This document shows, piece after piece, positions 1 to 9,034 of a stretch of DNA of 64,000 nt. The stretch is taken from NCBI GenBank assembly GCA_050747525.1, contig JBOGOC010000025.1, positions 1 through 64,000 on the forward strand, written 5' to 3'. This DNA is from JBOGOC01 sp050747525. Lineage in GTDB: Bacteria; Acidobacteriota; Polarisedimenticolia; JACPZX01; DASXTC01. A model generated the notes under the pieces. The model was not told where the DNA came from and did no database searches. It was given only the letters and a program-made list of their open reading frames with translations. How positions within the stretch are numbered: position 1 is the stretch's first letter; the number at the start of each line of letters is the position of its first letter. Made by a program: the position numbers and the translations under genes.

Positions 1-11
1 CAATGGATAGA

Positions 12-37
12 AACCTCGTGGCCAACTCCACGAGGTT
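12..37 (-). terminator. Stem-loop downstream of suhB, possible terminator
   Basis: Perfect 10-base-pair inverted repeat (AACCTCGTGG / CCACGAGGTT) with a 6-base loop, about 50 bases past the suhB stop. Read on the minus strand the stem is followed by only a short T-rich stretch (TTTCTAT), so it is a weak intrinsic terminator at best. It would close the dprA-topA-xerC-suhB operon. Confidence 0.35.
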
Positions 38-85
38 GAGCGCGCCTCGGCGACCACTCCCCGCCGCCGGCCCCCGTGACTAACG

Positions 86-916
86 CTACCAGAGAGGAAA
101 ATGCCGTGCGATCCGACGCAGCATCTCTTCGACTACCTCACCCCGCCCCGCCACGACGTGCCCCGCATCCATGAAGTCCTCCCCTCCCATGAAGTCGGTC
201 ACCACGCCGCCGGCCTCCAGAACAAGCACGGCCCCGGCCGCCATGTCCCATGGTGAGAGGATCATCTCGAAGAAACCGTCGGCCCGGCCGGCCGCGACGT
301 AGGCCATGTCCAGGCTTGCCGAGCCCAGCCGGCGGATGCCGCTGCTGGCCTTGAACAGCTCCTCGAAGATCTGCAGGTACTTGTGCAGGTGCTGCTGCGC
401 TTTGAAGGGGAACCCCGTCACCAGCAGCGCGTCGCGAAGCTGGCTCACCTCGCTCATCTGCAGCCGCTGGTCGTTGAGGAAGGCTCCGGCCCCTGCCTCG
501 GCGCGGAACAATTCGTCCCGCAAGGGGTCGAACACCACGCCCATCATCATCCGCCCCTGGTACGAGAGGCCGATCGAGACGGCGAACATCGGGTAGCCGT
601 GGATGAAGTTGGTGGTGCCGTCGAGCGGATCGACGATCCAGCGATATTCCGAGGTGAACGGCTCGTCGGGAGTCTCCTCGGCCTGGATGTCGTGGTCCGG
701 GTAGACGTCGCGGATGATCGAGACGATGCGCGCCTCGGCCGCGCGGTCCACCTCGGTGACGAAGTCGTTCAACCCCTTCTGGGACGAAGGCGCGATGGCG
801 CCGGGCCGCCGGGACCGGTGCGCCTGCAGGATCACCTCGCCTCCCGCCTGGGCGGCCGCGATGGCCACGTCCATCAGGACGTCCTCGGGCCGGGATGTCC
901 TGGGCCGCAGGGCCAT
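86..916 (-). CDS. suhB: Inositol monophosphatase family protein (SuhB-like)
   Basis: Predicted cytoplasmic Mg-dependent phosphatase of the inositol-1-monophosphatase family, 276 residues, the usual family length. Visible metal-site motifs are EETPDE, then WIVDPLDGTTNFIHG, and near the C-terminus SPWDMAAGAVLVLEAGG. The ATG at 916 shares its A with the xerC stop (TGATG), which fixes the start and implies translational coupling. The reading frame is open further upstream, but that stretch is xerC in another frame. It is the last gene of the dprA-topA-xerC operon. The substrate cannot be told from sequence. In E. coli the homologue also binds RNA polymerase and Nus factors, and that role is not tested here. 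Confidence 0.93.
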   Translation of the reverse strand: MALRPRTSRPEDVLMDVAIAAAQAGGEVILQAHRSRRPGAIAPSSQKGLNDFVTEVDRAAEARIVSIIRDVYPDHDIQAEETPDEPFTSEYRWIVDPLDGTTNFIHGYPMFAVSIGLSYQGRMMMGVVFDPLRDELFRAEAGAGAFLNDQRLQMSEVSQLRDALLVTGFPFKAQQHLHKYLQIFEELFKASSGIRRLGSASLDMAYVAAGRADGFFEMILSPWDMAAGAVLVLEAGGVVTDFMGGEDFMDAGHVVAGRGEVVEEMLRRIARHFPLW

Positions 917-1827
917 CAGGCTTCCCTCCGCCGCGCGGCGCGCAGACGCCGCTGGGCCGAGCCGTACACGGTCATCATCTGCTCGGTGCTGACGTGCGTG
1001 TAGCGCTGCGTGGTCTTGAGCGAGGCGTGTCCGAGCAGCTCCTGGATGGCGCGCAAGTCGGCGCCATGGTTCAGGAGATGCGTGGCGAAGGAGTGCCGCA
1101 GGCCGTGAGGCGAGATGCTGCGGCCCAGGGCGGCCTCGCGCACCCGCTTGTGCACGATGCGCCGCACGCTGCGGTCGGTGAGCGGTCCCCCGCGGGCGTT
1201 GACGAACAGCGCCTCGCAGCGGGAGGGCACCTCGCCGCGCGACCGGGAGGAAAGCCATGCATCCAGGGCCGCGCGGGCGCGGGCGCCGAAGTAGACCCAG
1301 CGTTCGCGCCGGCCCTTCCCCATCACCCGCATCTCGTTGTCGGACGGGTGCAGGTCGTGCACCGTGAGTCCGGCCAGCTCGCCCACGCGCATCCCGGTGG
1401 CGTACAGAAGCTCGAGCAGCGCGCGGTCGCGCAGGCCGGCCGGCGTGTCCGCAGGCACGCTGTCCATCAGCCGGGCGACGTCTCCCTCGTCCAGGAAGCG
1501 CGGCAGCTTGTGCTCCTGACGGGGCGTCAGCACGTCGCGCGCCGGGTTGTCGTCCACGACGCCGTCGCGCCGCATCCAGTCGAAGAACGATCGCAGCGCG
1601 GAGACCTTGCGGGCGATGGTGGAGCGCTTCTTCTCGCGCAGGGACAGGTCGGCCAGGAACCCGCGCACCACCAGCGGATCGATGGCGTTGGGGTCGCGGG
1701 GGTGGCGGCGGCTCTTCAGCCAGGCCTCGAACTCGCGCAGGTCGATCCCGTAGGCGGTGAGGGTGCGCGGGGAATAGTTGCGCACCGCGCGAAGGTGCTC
1801 GAGGAAGCCGTCGATGCGGCTCCTCAT
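916..1827 (-). CDS. xerC: Tyrosine recombinase XerC-like
   Basis: Site-specific tyrosine recombinase of 303 residues, the standard size for XerC/XerD, which resolve chromosome dimers at dif. An N-terminal SAM-like core-binding domain (about residues 1-90) precedes the catalytic domain. All catalytic residues are visible: Arg in ATGMRVGEL, Lys in MGKGRRERW, His and Arg in SPHGLRHSFATHLL, His in LGHASLKTT and the nucleophilic Tyr in QRYTHV. ATG at 1827 overlaps the topA stop as TGATG. Placement right after topA, away from any phage or integron genes, favours a housekeeping Xer over a mobile-element integrase. XerC versus XerD is assigned from the topA/dprA context only. Confidence 0.9.
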   Translation of the reverse strand: MRSRIDGFLEHLRAVRNYSPRTLTAYGIDLREFEAWLKSRRHPRDPNAIDPLVVRGFLADLSLREKKRSTIARKVSALRSFFDWMRRDGVVDDNPARDVLTPRQEHKLPRFLDEGDVARLMDSVPADTPAGLRDRALLELLYATGMRVGELAGLTVHDLHPSDNEMRVMGKGRRERWVYFGARARAALDAWLSSRSRGEVPSRCEALFVNARGGPLTDRSVRRIVHKRVREAALGRSISPHGLRHSFATHLLNHGADLRAIQELLGHASLKTTQRYTHVSTEQMMTVYGSAQRRLRAARRREA

Positions 1828-4325
1828 CAGGCCGAGACGGCCTCGGCCTGGACCTTGTACCCGCATTCCTCCGTGGCGCACACCAGGATCTCTCCGTCCC
1901 TCTTGGTCTTCTTTTCCATCAGGAAGGTGGCGCCGCACTGCGGGCAGGGCTTTGGCACCGGGCGGTACCAGACCACGAAGTCGCAGTCCGGATAGTTGTT
2001 GCATCCATAGAAGGTCTTGCCGCGCCGGGAGCGCCTCTCCACGATCGCGCCGGTGTCCTTCGGGCAGGCGACCCCGACCTCCTTGAGCTTGATGTAGCGG
2101 CACTCGGGATAGTTGCTGCACGCCGTGAACTCGCCGAAGCGCCCGTGCTTGATGGCGAGCTGCTTGCCGCACTGCGGGCACGGCTCGTCGAGCAGGGTGT
2201 CTTTCTTGGAGACCACCTCGCCTTCGGCGTTGATGTGGATCCGGCGGGTGTTCTTGCAGGCCGGGTAGCCGGTGCAGGCCAGGAACTGACCGAAGCGGCC
2301 GCGCCGCACCACCATCGACTTGCCGCACTTCTCGCACGTCTCCTCGTGCATCGGCGCGGCGGCCTCTCCCGAGGCCGAGGAGCCCTCGGCGTCACCGCCG
2401 GCGGCGTCCTTGTCCTTCAGCTCGGCCGTGTTGCGGCACTCGGGATAGCCGGAGCAGGCCAGGAACTTGCCGTAGCGTCCCCACTTGACCACCATCGTCT
2501 TGCCGCACTTGCCGCACACCTGCTCGGTGGGGGTCTCTTCGGTCTTGACGTTGCGCATCTGCTTCGCCGCGACCTTGAGGTCCTTGGTGAACTTGACGTT
2601 GAATTCCTTGAGGGCCTGGACCCACTTGAGCCGCCCTTCCTCGATCTCGTCGAGCTCTTCTTCCATGCGGGCCGTGTACTCGACGTCGATGATGTCGGGA
2701 AACGACTCGACCAGCAGGTCGGACACCAGGATGCCCAGCTCGGACGGGAATAAACGCCCCTTGTCCTTCTCCACGTACTCGCGGTTCTGGATGGTGGCCA
2801 GGATGCTGGCGTAGGTGGACGGACGCCCGATGCCGTTCTCCTCGAGCGCCTTCACCAGCATCGCTTCGCTGAAACGTGGCGGCGGCTGCGTGAAGTGCTG
2901 CGCGGGATCGAGCCCCTGCAGCTCCAGCACCTGCCCCGCGGCGAGCGGCGGCAGCAGCCCTTCGGTCTCCTCGGGAGCCTCGTCGCCCTCCTCGGTGCGC
3001 CGCTTGTCGACCGGCTCGTCATCGCTCTCTTCCTTGCGCCGGCCCTCGCCGTTGGTGTACGCGCTGAGCCATCCGGGAAACTTCACCACCGCGCCGTTGG
3101 CGCGGAAGGTGTACCGGGCCGCCTCGATGTCCGCCGTGGTGGTGTCGAAGACCGCCACCTCCATCTGGGACGACACGAAGCGCTTCCAGATGAGGATGTA
3201 CAGGTTCAGCTCGTCCTTGCTCAGGAAGGATTTGACGTGCTCGGGGGTCAGCTCGAGGCTGGTGGGCCGGATGGCCTCGTGCGCTTCCTGCGCCTGCTTG
3301 CGCGCGGGGAAGACGCGCGGCTCCTCGGGAACGAACTCCTTGCCGTAGACGGTCGCGATGTGGGCCCGCACCTCGGCCAGCGCCTCCTGGGAGACGCGGG
3401 TGGAGTCGGTACGCATGTAGGTGATGAGCCCGACGGTCCCCTGCTCACCCAGGTCCATCCCTTCGTAGAGCCGCTGGGCCAGCATCATCGTCTTCTTCAC
3501 GGTGAAGCCGTAGCGGCGCGAGGCCTCCTGCTGCAGCTTGCTGGTGATGAAGGGGGGCGCCGGGTTCTTCTTCTTCTCCTTGGCCACCACCTCGGTGACC
3601 TTGTACGAAGCGCCCTTCAGCCCGGCCAGCACCTCGTCCATCTCGTCCTTGGTCTTGACCTCGTGCTTTTTGCCGTCCAGGCGAGTGAGCCGGGCCGTGA
3701 ACGGAGGAGGCTGGTCGGCCGCCAGCTTCGCCTCGAGGCTCCAGTACTCCTCGGGCTTGAACCCCAGACGCTCGCGCTCGCGCTCCACGATCATCCGCAG
3801 GGCCACCGACTGCACGCGCCCCGCCGACAGCCCGCGGCGAACCTTTTCCCACAGGAGCGGGCTGATCTTGTAGCCCACGAGACGATCCAGGATGCGGCGC
3901 GCCTGCTGCGCGTCGACCTTGTTCTGATCGATCTGCCCCGGGTTCTCCATCGCGTGCAGGATGGCGCGCTTGGTGATCTCGTTGAACATCACGCGGTAGA
4001 TCTTCTTCTTGGAGCCCTTCAGCTCCTGAGCCAGGTGCCAGCAGATGGCCTCACCCTCCCGGTCGGGGTCGGGGGCCAGGTAGATGGCGTCGGCTTTGCT
4101 GGCGTGCTTCTTGAGCTCGTCCATCACCTTCTTGCGGCCCGGGAGCGTCTCGTAGGTGGGCTTGAAGGTCTTCTCGTCCACGCCGATCTTGTTCTTGGGC
4201 AGATCGCGCACGTGTCCCATGGAGGCCTTGACCAGGAACTTGGACCCCAGGAACTTCGTGATGGTCCCCGCCTTGGCAGGTGACTCGACGATGACGAGAG
4301 ATTTGGCCGTGGATCGTGTCGCCAT
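1827..4325 (-). CDS. topA: DNA topoisomerase I (type IA)
   Basis: Relaxes negative supercoils by cutting one strand through a 5-prime phosphotyrosine. The 832-residue protein has an N-terminal Toprim domain (begins KSLVIVESPAKAGTI, acidic PDPDREGEAI), then the type IA core with the active-site Tyr in GLITYMRTDSTR. The C-terminal third carries five cysteine-rich zinc-ribbon-like units. Three have the clean CxxCG...C...C pattern (for example VCGKCGKTM and TCEKCGKSM), and the last two are more divergent. A charged, low-complexity insert lies around residue 430. ATG at 4325 directly follows the dprA TGA. Full length with no visible defect. Confidence 0.98.
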   Translation of the reverse strand: MATRSTAKSLVIVESPAKAGTITKFLGSKFLVKASMGHVRDLPKNKIGVDEKTFKPTYETLPGRKKVMDELKKHASKADAIYLAPDPDREGEAICWHLAQELKGSKKKIYRVMFNEITKRAILHAMENPGQIDQNKVDAQQARRILDRLVGYKISPLLWEKVRRGLSAGRVQSVALRMIVERERERLGFKPEEYWSLEAKLAADQPPPFTARLTRLDGKKHEVKTKDEMDEVLAGLKGASYKVTEVVAKEKKKNPAPPFITSKLQQEASRRYGFTVKKTMMLAQRLYEGMDLGEQGTVGLITYMRTDSTRVSQEALAEVRAHIATVYGKEFVPEEPRVFPARKQAQEAHEAIRPTSLELTPEHVKSFLSKDELNLYILIWKRFVSSQMEVAVFDTTTADIEAARYTFRANGAVVKFPGWLSAYTNGEGRRKEESDDEPVDKRRTEEGDEAPEETEGLLPPLAAGQVLELQGLDPAQHFTQPPPRFSEAMLVKALEENGIGRPSTYASILATIQNREYVEKDKGRLFPSELGILVSDLLVESFPDIIDVEYTARMEEELDEIEEGRLKWVQALKEFNVKFTKDLKVAAKQMRNVKTEETPTEQVCGKCGKTMVVKWGRYGKFLACSGYPECRNTAELKDKDAAGGDAEGSSASGEAAAPMHEETCEKCGKSMVVRRGRFGQFLACTGYPACKNTRRIHINAEGEVVSKKDTLLDEPCPQCGKQLAIKHGRFGEFTACSNYPECRYIKLKEVGVACPKDTGAIVERRSRRGKTFYGCNNYPDCDFVVWYRPVPKPCPQCGATFLMEKKTKRDGEILVCATEECGYKVQAEAVSA

Positions 4326-5432
4326 TCACTTCCTCAGAAAGAGATCACCGGGAACCCGGACCGCCAGGCCCCTTATCTCCAGTTCAAGAAGATGACCCAG
4401 AAGAGCGCCGCTGGCAAGCTGGAGCTCGTGCGCCAGCTCTTCGGCGGTTCGGGCTTCGATGTCCGACAGGGCGTTCAGCACGCGCGCGCCGGCGGGCGTC
4501 AGCCCCTGCGGCGGCAGCTCCTCGTCCGGACGGGGGAGGCTTCGCTGCGCGCATGCTCCGCGAGGAAGCTGCGCCAGTATATCGTCCACGCCGCGCACCG
4601 GCGTGGCCCCGTCGAAGATCAGATCGTTGCATCCCTGGCTGGTCCGCGAAAGGATGGAGCCGGGGACCGCTCCCACGAACAGGCCGATCTCGGCCGCCAG
4701 CGACGCCGTGATGAGCGATCCGCTGTCGCGTGCCGCCTCCACCACGATGACCCCGTCGGTCAGGGCCGCCAGGATCCTGTTGCGCACGGGAAAGTGGTGC
4801 GGCAGCGGCGCGGCGTCGAGGGGGAATTCGGTCATCAGAGCTCCCGTCCCACCGATCCTGTCCGCCAGAGCCTGGTGTTCCATCGGGTACATCCGGTTCA
4901 TCCCCGCTCCCAGCACCGCAACGGTGTGCCCGCCGCCTTCCAGGGCCCCACGATGAGCGGCTCCATCGACCCCTCGTGCCAGACCGCTCACCACCGTGAC
5001 TCCCGCCTCGGCCAGACCCTGCGCCAGCCTGAACGCCACCCGCTCGCCGTAGGGCGTCGCGCGGCGTGAGCCCACGACCGCCACCGCACCGGCTTCCCCA
5101 GGCCGCAGCCTGCCTCTCATATATAGGAGCACAGGAGGATCGAACAGCCGCCGGAGGCCAGTGGGATAGCCTGGGTCGTCGCAGGTGACGATCGAGATGC
5201 CGGCCTTCTCGCAGGCCTGGATCTCCTTATCGGCCCAGTCGGGATAATCGGCCCGGAATATATCGCCCGGGGCCTCCTTGCGCAAGAGACGGTCACCCTC
5301 CACGCCAGCAAGGCCCAGAGTTTTCATCAACTTGAGGCCGTCATCGCCTCCCGGGTACCGGCGTCGCTCGCCCGGGTGGGCCTGAAGAAACAGGTGGATG
5401 GGCATCCATTCCGCAACCGCGCTCTCGGACAT
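4326..5432 (-). CDS. dprA: DNA-processing protein DprA
   Basis: DprA loads RecA on incoming single-stranded DNA during natural transformation. The 368-residue protein has the Rossmann-like DprA fold. Visible family motifs are VVGSRRATPYG, VVSGLARGVDGAAHRGAL, PVRNRILAALTDGVIVVEA and DSGSLITASLA. The C-terminal 60-70 residues resemble the winged-helix extension (IEARTAEELAHEL). The start ATG at 5432 has a GGAG ribosome site about 7 bases upstream. First gene of the operon with topA, xerC and suhB. A TAGAAT minus-10-like hexamer (plus-strand 5496-5501) lies upstream, but no convincing minus-35 goes with it. Its presence is compatible with DNA uptake but does not show competence, since dprA is nearly universal. 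Confidence 0.95.
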   Translation of the reverse strand: MSESAVAEWMPIHLFLQAHPGERRRYPGGDDGLKLMKTLGLAGVEGDRLLRKEAPGDIFRADYPDWADKEIQACEKAGISIVTCDDPGYPTGLRRLFDPPVLLYMRGRLRPGEAGAVAVVGSRRATPYGERVAFRLAQGLAEAGVTVVSGLARGVDGAAHRGALEGGGHTVAVLGAGMNRMYPMEHQALADRIGGTGALMTEFPLDAAPLPHHFPVRNRILAALTDGVIVVEAARDSGSLITASLAAEIGLFVGAVPGSILSRTSQGCNDLIFDGATPVRGVDDILAQLPRGACAQRSLPRPDEELPPQGLTPAGARVLNALSDIEARTAEELAHELQLASGALLGHLLELEIRGLAVRVPGDLFLRK

Positions 5433-5522
5433 CGGAAGCTCCTGCTGCCTGGGATGAAAGGGTCGTTGGCCGAGGATGTGGCGGGATGGAGGCCGATTCT
5501 AACATAGTGAGAACTGCTCAGT

Positions 5523-5551
5523 TTGCGTGCCGTTTTGGACACTCGTATACT
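5523..5551 (+). promoter_or_regulatory. Sigma-70-type promoter for the GGDEF gene
   Basis: TTGCGT (5523-5528) and TATACT (5546-5551) are separated by exactly 17 bases, about 60 bases upstream of the chosen start at 5610. The position argues against the longer reading that begins at 5523. Confidence 0.55.
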
Positions 5552-5609
5552 CTGTCGTAACAAGATCGCATACGCCTTATGCCGGAATAAACAGTGGGGT
5601 ATTCCAGAA

Positions 5610-6848
5610 ATGCCTGATCAGTCGATCTGGCTCGTCTTCGTGGGCGGATTCCTCAGCACCCTGGGTGCTCTGCTCGGGATCTGGGCCGAGCGACGACGTC
5701 TGCAGTTCGTCATGCGGGATCAGGCGGCGCGGAACTCCGAGCTCTCCCGCCGGCTGACCGATCGCGAAGTGTCCTACGAGGACATCAAGGCGGAGAACAG
5801 CAACCTGTCCAGCTTCCTGGTGGTGCTGCCCGACGTCGTGCGAAGACTGAACTCCAACATGGCCAAGCGCGGCATCCCGCCGCTGCTCGCCAGCACGCTC
5901 GAGCAGATCTTCGAGCCCGCCCAGATCATGGTCTTCTTCACCCAGGGACGCGATCAGCTGGTGCTCACTCACGGCAAGGGACTCCCCGATACCGTTCAGC
6001 CAGGGTTCAGCATCTTCGTCGGCCAGGGGATGATCGGCATGTGCGCCGCGCAGCAGCGGGTGATGGAAAGGGAGGATTTCCAGTCCGACTCGCGCTTCCG
6101 TCAGGCACCCGGCGAGATGCGGGACCCTGCCGGTGTTTCGCTCGATCTGATGGCTCCCATGGTGAACGAGGGGAGGACGCTCGGTCTGGTCTGCGTTGGG
6201 CGCCCGTTACGGCGGCACCGTGACGACAAGAAGATGATCAAGCTGGTGGCCGACCTGGGGTCGCTCGCCCTCTCGCACCAGCACATGATCAGCGCGCTGG
6301 AGAGCATGGCCAACAGGGACTCCCTGACCAACCTGTGCACCAAGAGGTTCCTGAACCTGAGACTGGGTCACCTCATCCATCAGGCGCAGACCTCCCACGC
6401 ATCCTTGTCGGTGATCCTCTTCGACATCGATCATTTCAAGAAGTTCAACGACACGTACGGTCACCTGGCGGGCGACGAGATCCTCAAGAAGGTGGCGGCG
6501 CTCCTGCGAGCGCAGCTGCGAGCCGACGACATCCCGGCTCGCTACGGTGGAGAGGAGTTCGTGGTGGTGCTTCCCAACACGTCCAAGGAAGACGCCGTGA
6601 CAACCGCGGAGAAAATCCGCCGCGCGATCGAGTCGAGCGCCTTCCCTCTCGCCAACGGTCACAGCGCGTGCGTCACCATCAGCGGGGGCGTGGCGGCCCT
6701 CACGGTGGATGGATCCAGCAGCCAGGAGGTCCTGAGCGCCGCGGACCAGGCCCTCTATCTCGCCAAGGAGCAGGGCCGCAACCGCATCGTGACCTACCGC
6801 GGGCGCTACCTCTGCGAAGACGGCGACACCGACGTCATCGATCCGTAG
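5610..6848 (+). CDS. Membrane-anchored GAF-GGDEF diguanylate cyclase
   Basis: Predicted to make cyclic-di-GMP. The 412-residue protein has an N-terminal membrane segment (about residues 5-23), a short coiled-coil-like linker, a GAF-like sensor region (about 90-225) and a C-terminal GGDEF domain. The signature is GGEEF at about 313-317, so the enzyme is probably active. RADD lies exactly five residues before it and fits the RxxD product-inhibition site. ATG 5610 was chosen because the hydrophobic anchor starts there and a promoter lies within the upstream extension. The 3-prime end overlaps the convergent folC by 43 bases. No phosphodiesterase or PilZ gene is nearby, and the GAF ligand is unknown. 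Confidence 0.92.
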   Translation: MPDQSIWLVFVGGFLSTLGALLGIWAERRRLQFVMRDQAARNSELSRRLTDREVSYEDIKAENSNLSSFLVVLPDVVRRLNSNMAKRGIPPLLASTLEQIFEPAQIMVFFTQGRDQLVLTHGKGLPDTVQPGFSIFVGQGMIGMCAAQQRVMEREDFQSDSRFRQAPGEMRDPAGVSLDLMAPMVNEGRTLGLVCVGRPLRRHRDDKKMIKLVADLGSLALSHQHMISALESMANRDSLTNLCTKRFLNLRLGHLIHQAQTSHASLSVILFDIDHFKKFNDTYGHLAGDEILKKVAALLRAQLRADDIPARYGGEEFVVVLPNTSKEDAVTTAEKIRRAIESSAFPLANGHSACVTISGGVAALTVDGSSSQEVLSAADQALYLAKEQGRNRIVTYRGRYLCEDGDTDVIDP

Positions 6849-8104
6849 GGGTCGAGGCCCAGGGCCGCCAGGGCATCTCCCACCAGGTAGAGCGAACCGC
6901 ACAGGCACACCGCCCCCCGCGCCCCGGCCCATGCGCGCGCGTCGTCCAGCGCCTGACTCACCTCCCCCAGGACCGCCACCTCGGCGCCGCTCTCCCGCGC
7001 GAAGCCGCGCAGCGACTCCGGATCGCGAAACCGCGGCGACCGGCCGCGCGTCAGGACGATCCGGCCGGCCAGGGGAAACAGCGCGCGGGCCATCGGCTCG
7101 ATCTCCTTGTCTTCCAGCGCGCCGAAGACGAGGCACAGCCGATCGCGGCGCGACGGCTCCAGCTCTTCGCGAAGCCAGCGTGCCAGAGCCCGGCACCCGT
7201 CGGGGTTGTGCGCTCCGTCCAGCACGACCAGAGGGTCCCGGGCCACCACCTGAAGCCGGCCCGGCCATCGAACCGAGGCCAGCCCCGAGGCGATCGCCGC
7301 CCGGGGGATCGGCGAAGTCACCACCCCGGCTTCGTGCAGCGCTTCGGCGGCCAGTGCGGCCACGAGGGCATTGCGCCTCTGGTGGGCGCCGGCCAGCCCG
7401 ACCGACATCCCGGCCTCCTGACCCGGACCGGCGGCCTCGATGAGGCGCGCCCCGCGCGCCGCGGCCGCCTCACGGATGCTCGCCAGCGCACCCGGATGCG
7501 TCTCACCGGTGACCACCACCCGGCAGGCCTCTCCCACCACGCCCGCCTTCTCACCGGCGATCGCCTCCAGGGTCGAGCCCAGGATCTGCGTGTGCTCGAG
7601 CCCGACGTGCGTGATCACGGCCAGACGCGCGCCGGCCGCCGCCACCGCGTCCAGCCGGCCGCCCAGCCCCACTTCCAGCACGGCCGCATCCACCCTCGCG
7701 CGGCGGAAGTGCTCGAGCGCGGCGGCCGTGAGGATCTCGAAGTGGGTCGGATGCGCGGGCAGGCCGCCGGCCGGAAGCGCCCCGTCGATCCGCTCCCTCA
7801 CCACGGTGAGAACTTCCGCGAATTCCCCCGATGAGATGAGCCGCCCATCCACGATGATCCTCTCTTCGTAGCCGACCAGGTGCGGCGACGTGTACAGGCC
7901 GGCGCGCACGCCGGCGGCGCGCAGGACCGACGCCAGGAACGCGCACACCGATCCCTTGCCGTTGGTCCCCGCCACCGCGATGGACGGATACGCCTGCTGA
8001 GGATTTCCCAGCGCGGCCAGGAGCGCCCGGATGGTGCGAAGCTCCAGCTTGATGCCGTGCTCCTGCACCCGATCGAGGTAGGACAGCGTGGCCTGGTAGT
8101 CCAT
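6806..8104 (-). CDS. folC: Bifunctional folylpolyglutamate / dihydrofolate synthase
   Basis: Mur-ligase-superfamily enzyme that adds glutamate to dihydropteroate or folates with ATP. Length of 432 residues is normal. Visible are the P-loop VAGTNGKGSVCAF near residue 45, the folate-binding stretch GLYTSPHLVGYEERI, the central VLEVGLGGRLDAVAA, and LDGAHNPDGCRAL in the C-terminal domain. It lies 25 bases downstream of accD on the same strand, the common accD-folC arrangement. The last 14 codons overlap the end of the convergent GGDEF gene, which may cause transcriptional interference. Confidence 0.95.
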   Translation of the reverse strand: MDYQATLSYLDRVQEHGIKLELRTIRALLAALGNPQQAYPSIAVAGTNGKGSVCAFLASVLRAAGVRAGLYTSPHLVGYEERIIVDGRLISSGEFAEVLTVVRERIDGALPAGGLPAHPTHFEILTAAALEHFRRARVDAAVLEVGLGGRLDAVAAAGARLAVITHVGLEHTQILGSTLEAIAGEKAGVVGEACRVVVTGETHPGALASIREAAAARGARLIEAAGPGQEAGMSVGLAGAHQRRNALVAALAAEALHEAGVVTSPIPRAAIASGLASVRWPGRLQVVARDPLVVLDGAHNPDGCRALARWLREELEPSRRDRLCLVFGALEDKEIEPMARALFPLAGRIVLTRGRSPRFRDPESLRGFARESGAEVAVLGEVSQALDDARAWAGARGAVCLCGSLYLVGDALAALGLDPYGSMTSVSPSSQR

Positions 8105-8129
8105 GGGCGGGACGGGCCGTCGGCCCGCG

Positions 8130-8999
8130 TCAGGTGGAGGTGGCCGGCGCGGGCTGCCCGGTCAGGGAGCGAAGCACCTTGACCAGCGTGGGCTTCAGCT
8201 GCGCGCGCTCCACCACCATGTCCAGCATGCCGTGCTCGAGAAGGAACTCGGAGCGCTGGAATCCCTCGGGAAGCTTCTGGCGGATCGTCTGCTCGATGAC
8301 GCGCGGGCCGGCGAACCCGATGAGGGCCTTGGGCTCGGCGATGTTCAGGTCGCCCAGCATCGCGTACGAAGCGGTCACCCCGCCGGTGGTGGGGTCGGTC
8401 AGGATCGAGATGTAGGGAACGGCGGCCTCGTGCAGCCGCGCGAGCAGCGAGGAGATCTTGGCCATCTGCATGAGCGAGAGCGCGCCCTCCTGCATGCGGG
8501 CCCCCCCGGAGGCCGAGATCACGATGAGCGGGCGGTGGTCGGCCAGCGCGCGCTCGGCGGCGCGGGCCACCTTCTCGCCCACGGCCGATCCCATCGAGCC
8601 TCCCATGAAGGCGTACTCCATGGCCGAGACCACGATGGGGATCCCTCCCATCAGCCCCACCGCGTTGATGACGGCGTCCTTCAGGCCGCTCTCGTCCTGG
8701 TAGGCCTTGAGACGATCCTTGTAGGGCTTGGTGTCCTTGAAGCCCAGAGGATCGGTGGGCAGGATGTTGCGGTCCACTTCTTCGTACAGCCCGTTGTCGA
8801 ACAGGGCCACCAGCCGCTCCCTGGCCGAGATGCGGAAGTGGTACCCGCACTTTGGGCAGACGTTGGCGTTCCGCAGGACTTCCTTCTTGTAGATGATCTC
8901 CTTGCAGTTGTCGCACTTGACCCAGAGGCCTCCCGGCACGCGCGACTGACGCCGCTCGACAGGCTGCTTGGGCTGCTTTTCCTTCTTGAACCAGGCCAT
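8130..8999 (-). CDS. accD: Acetyl-CoA carboxylase carboxyltransferase beta subunit
   Basis: Beta subunit of the carboxyltransferase that makes malonyl-CoA for fatty acid synthesis, 289 residues. The N-terminal four-cysteine zinc ribbon is intact (CDNC ... CPKC, about residues 28-50). It is followed by the crotonase-fold core with SASGGARMQEGALSLMQ, LTDPTTGGVTASYA and FAGPRVIEQTI. The partner subunit AccA is not encoded in this window. No strong ribosome site is seen before the ATG at 8999. The upstream FG-GAP gene ends 35 bases earlier on the same strand, so accD may be read partly from its promoter. Confidence 0.97.
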   Translation of the reverse strand: MAWFKKEKQPKQPVERRQSRVPGGLWVKCDNCKEIIYKKEVLRNANVCPKCGYHFRISARERLVALFDNGLYEEVDRNILPTDPLGFKDTKPYKDRLKAYQDESGLKDAVINAVGLMGGIPIVVSAMEYAFMGGSMGSAVGEKVARAAERALADHRPLIVISASGGARMQEGALSLMQMAKISSLLARLHEAAVPYISILTDPTTGGVTASYAMLGDLNIAEPKALIGFAGPRVIEQTIRQKLPEGFQRSEFLLEHGMLDMVVERAQLKPTLVKVLRSLTGQPAPATST

Positions 9000-9034
9000 G
9001 GCGTGAGGATCTTAGGGGCGGGCGCCGCCAGGTG

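Noticed and set aside
2895..4283. 462-residue plus-strand frame opposite topA
   Set aside because: Antisense shadow of the highly conserved topoisomerase core.
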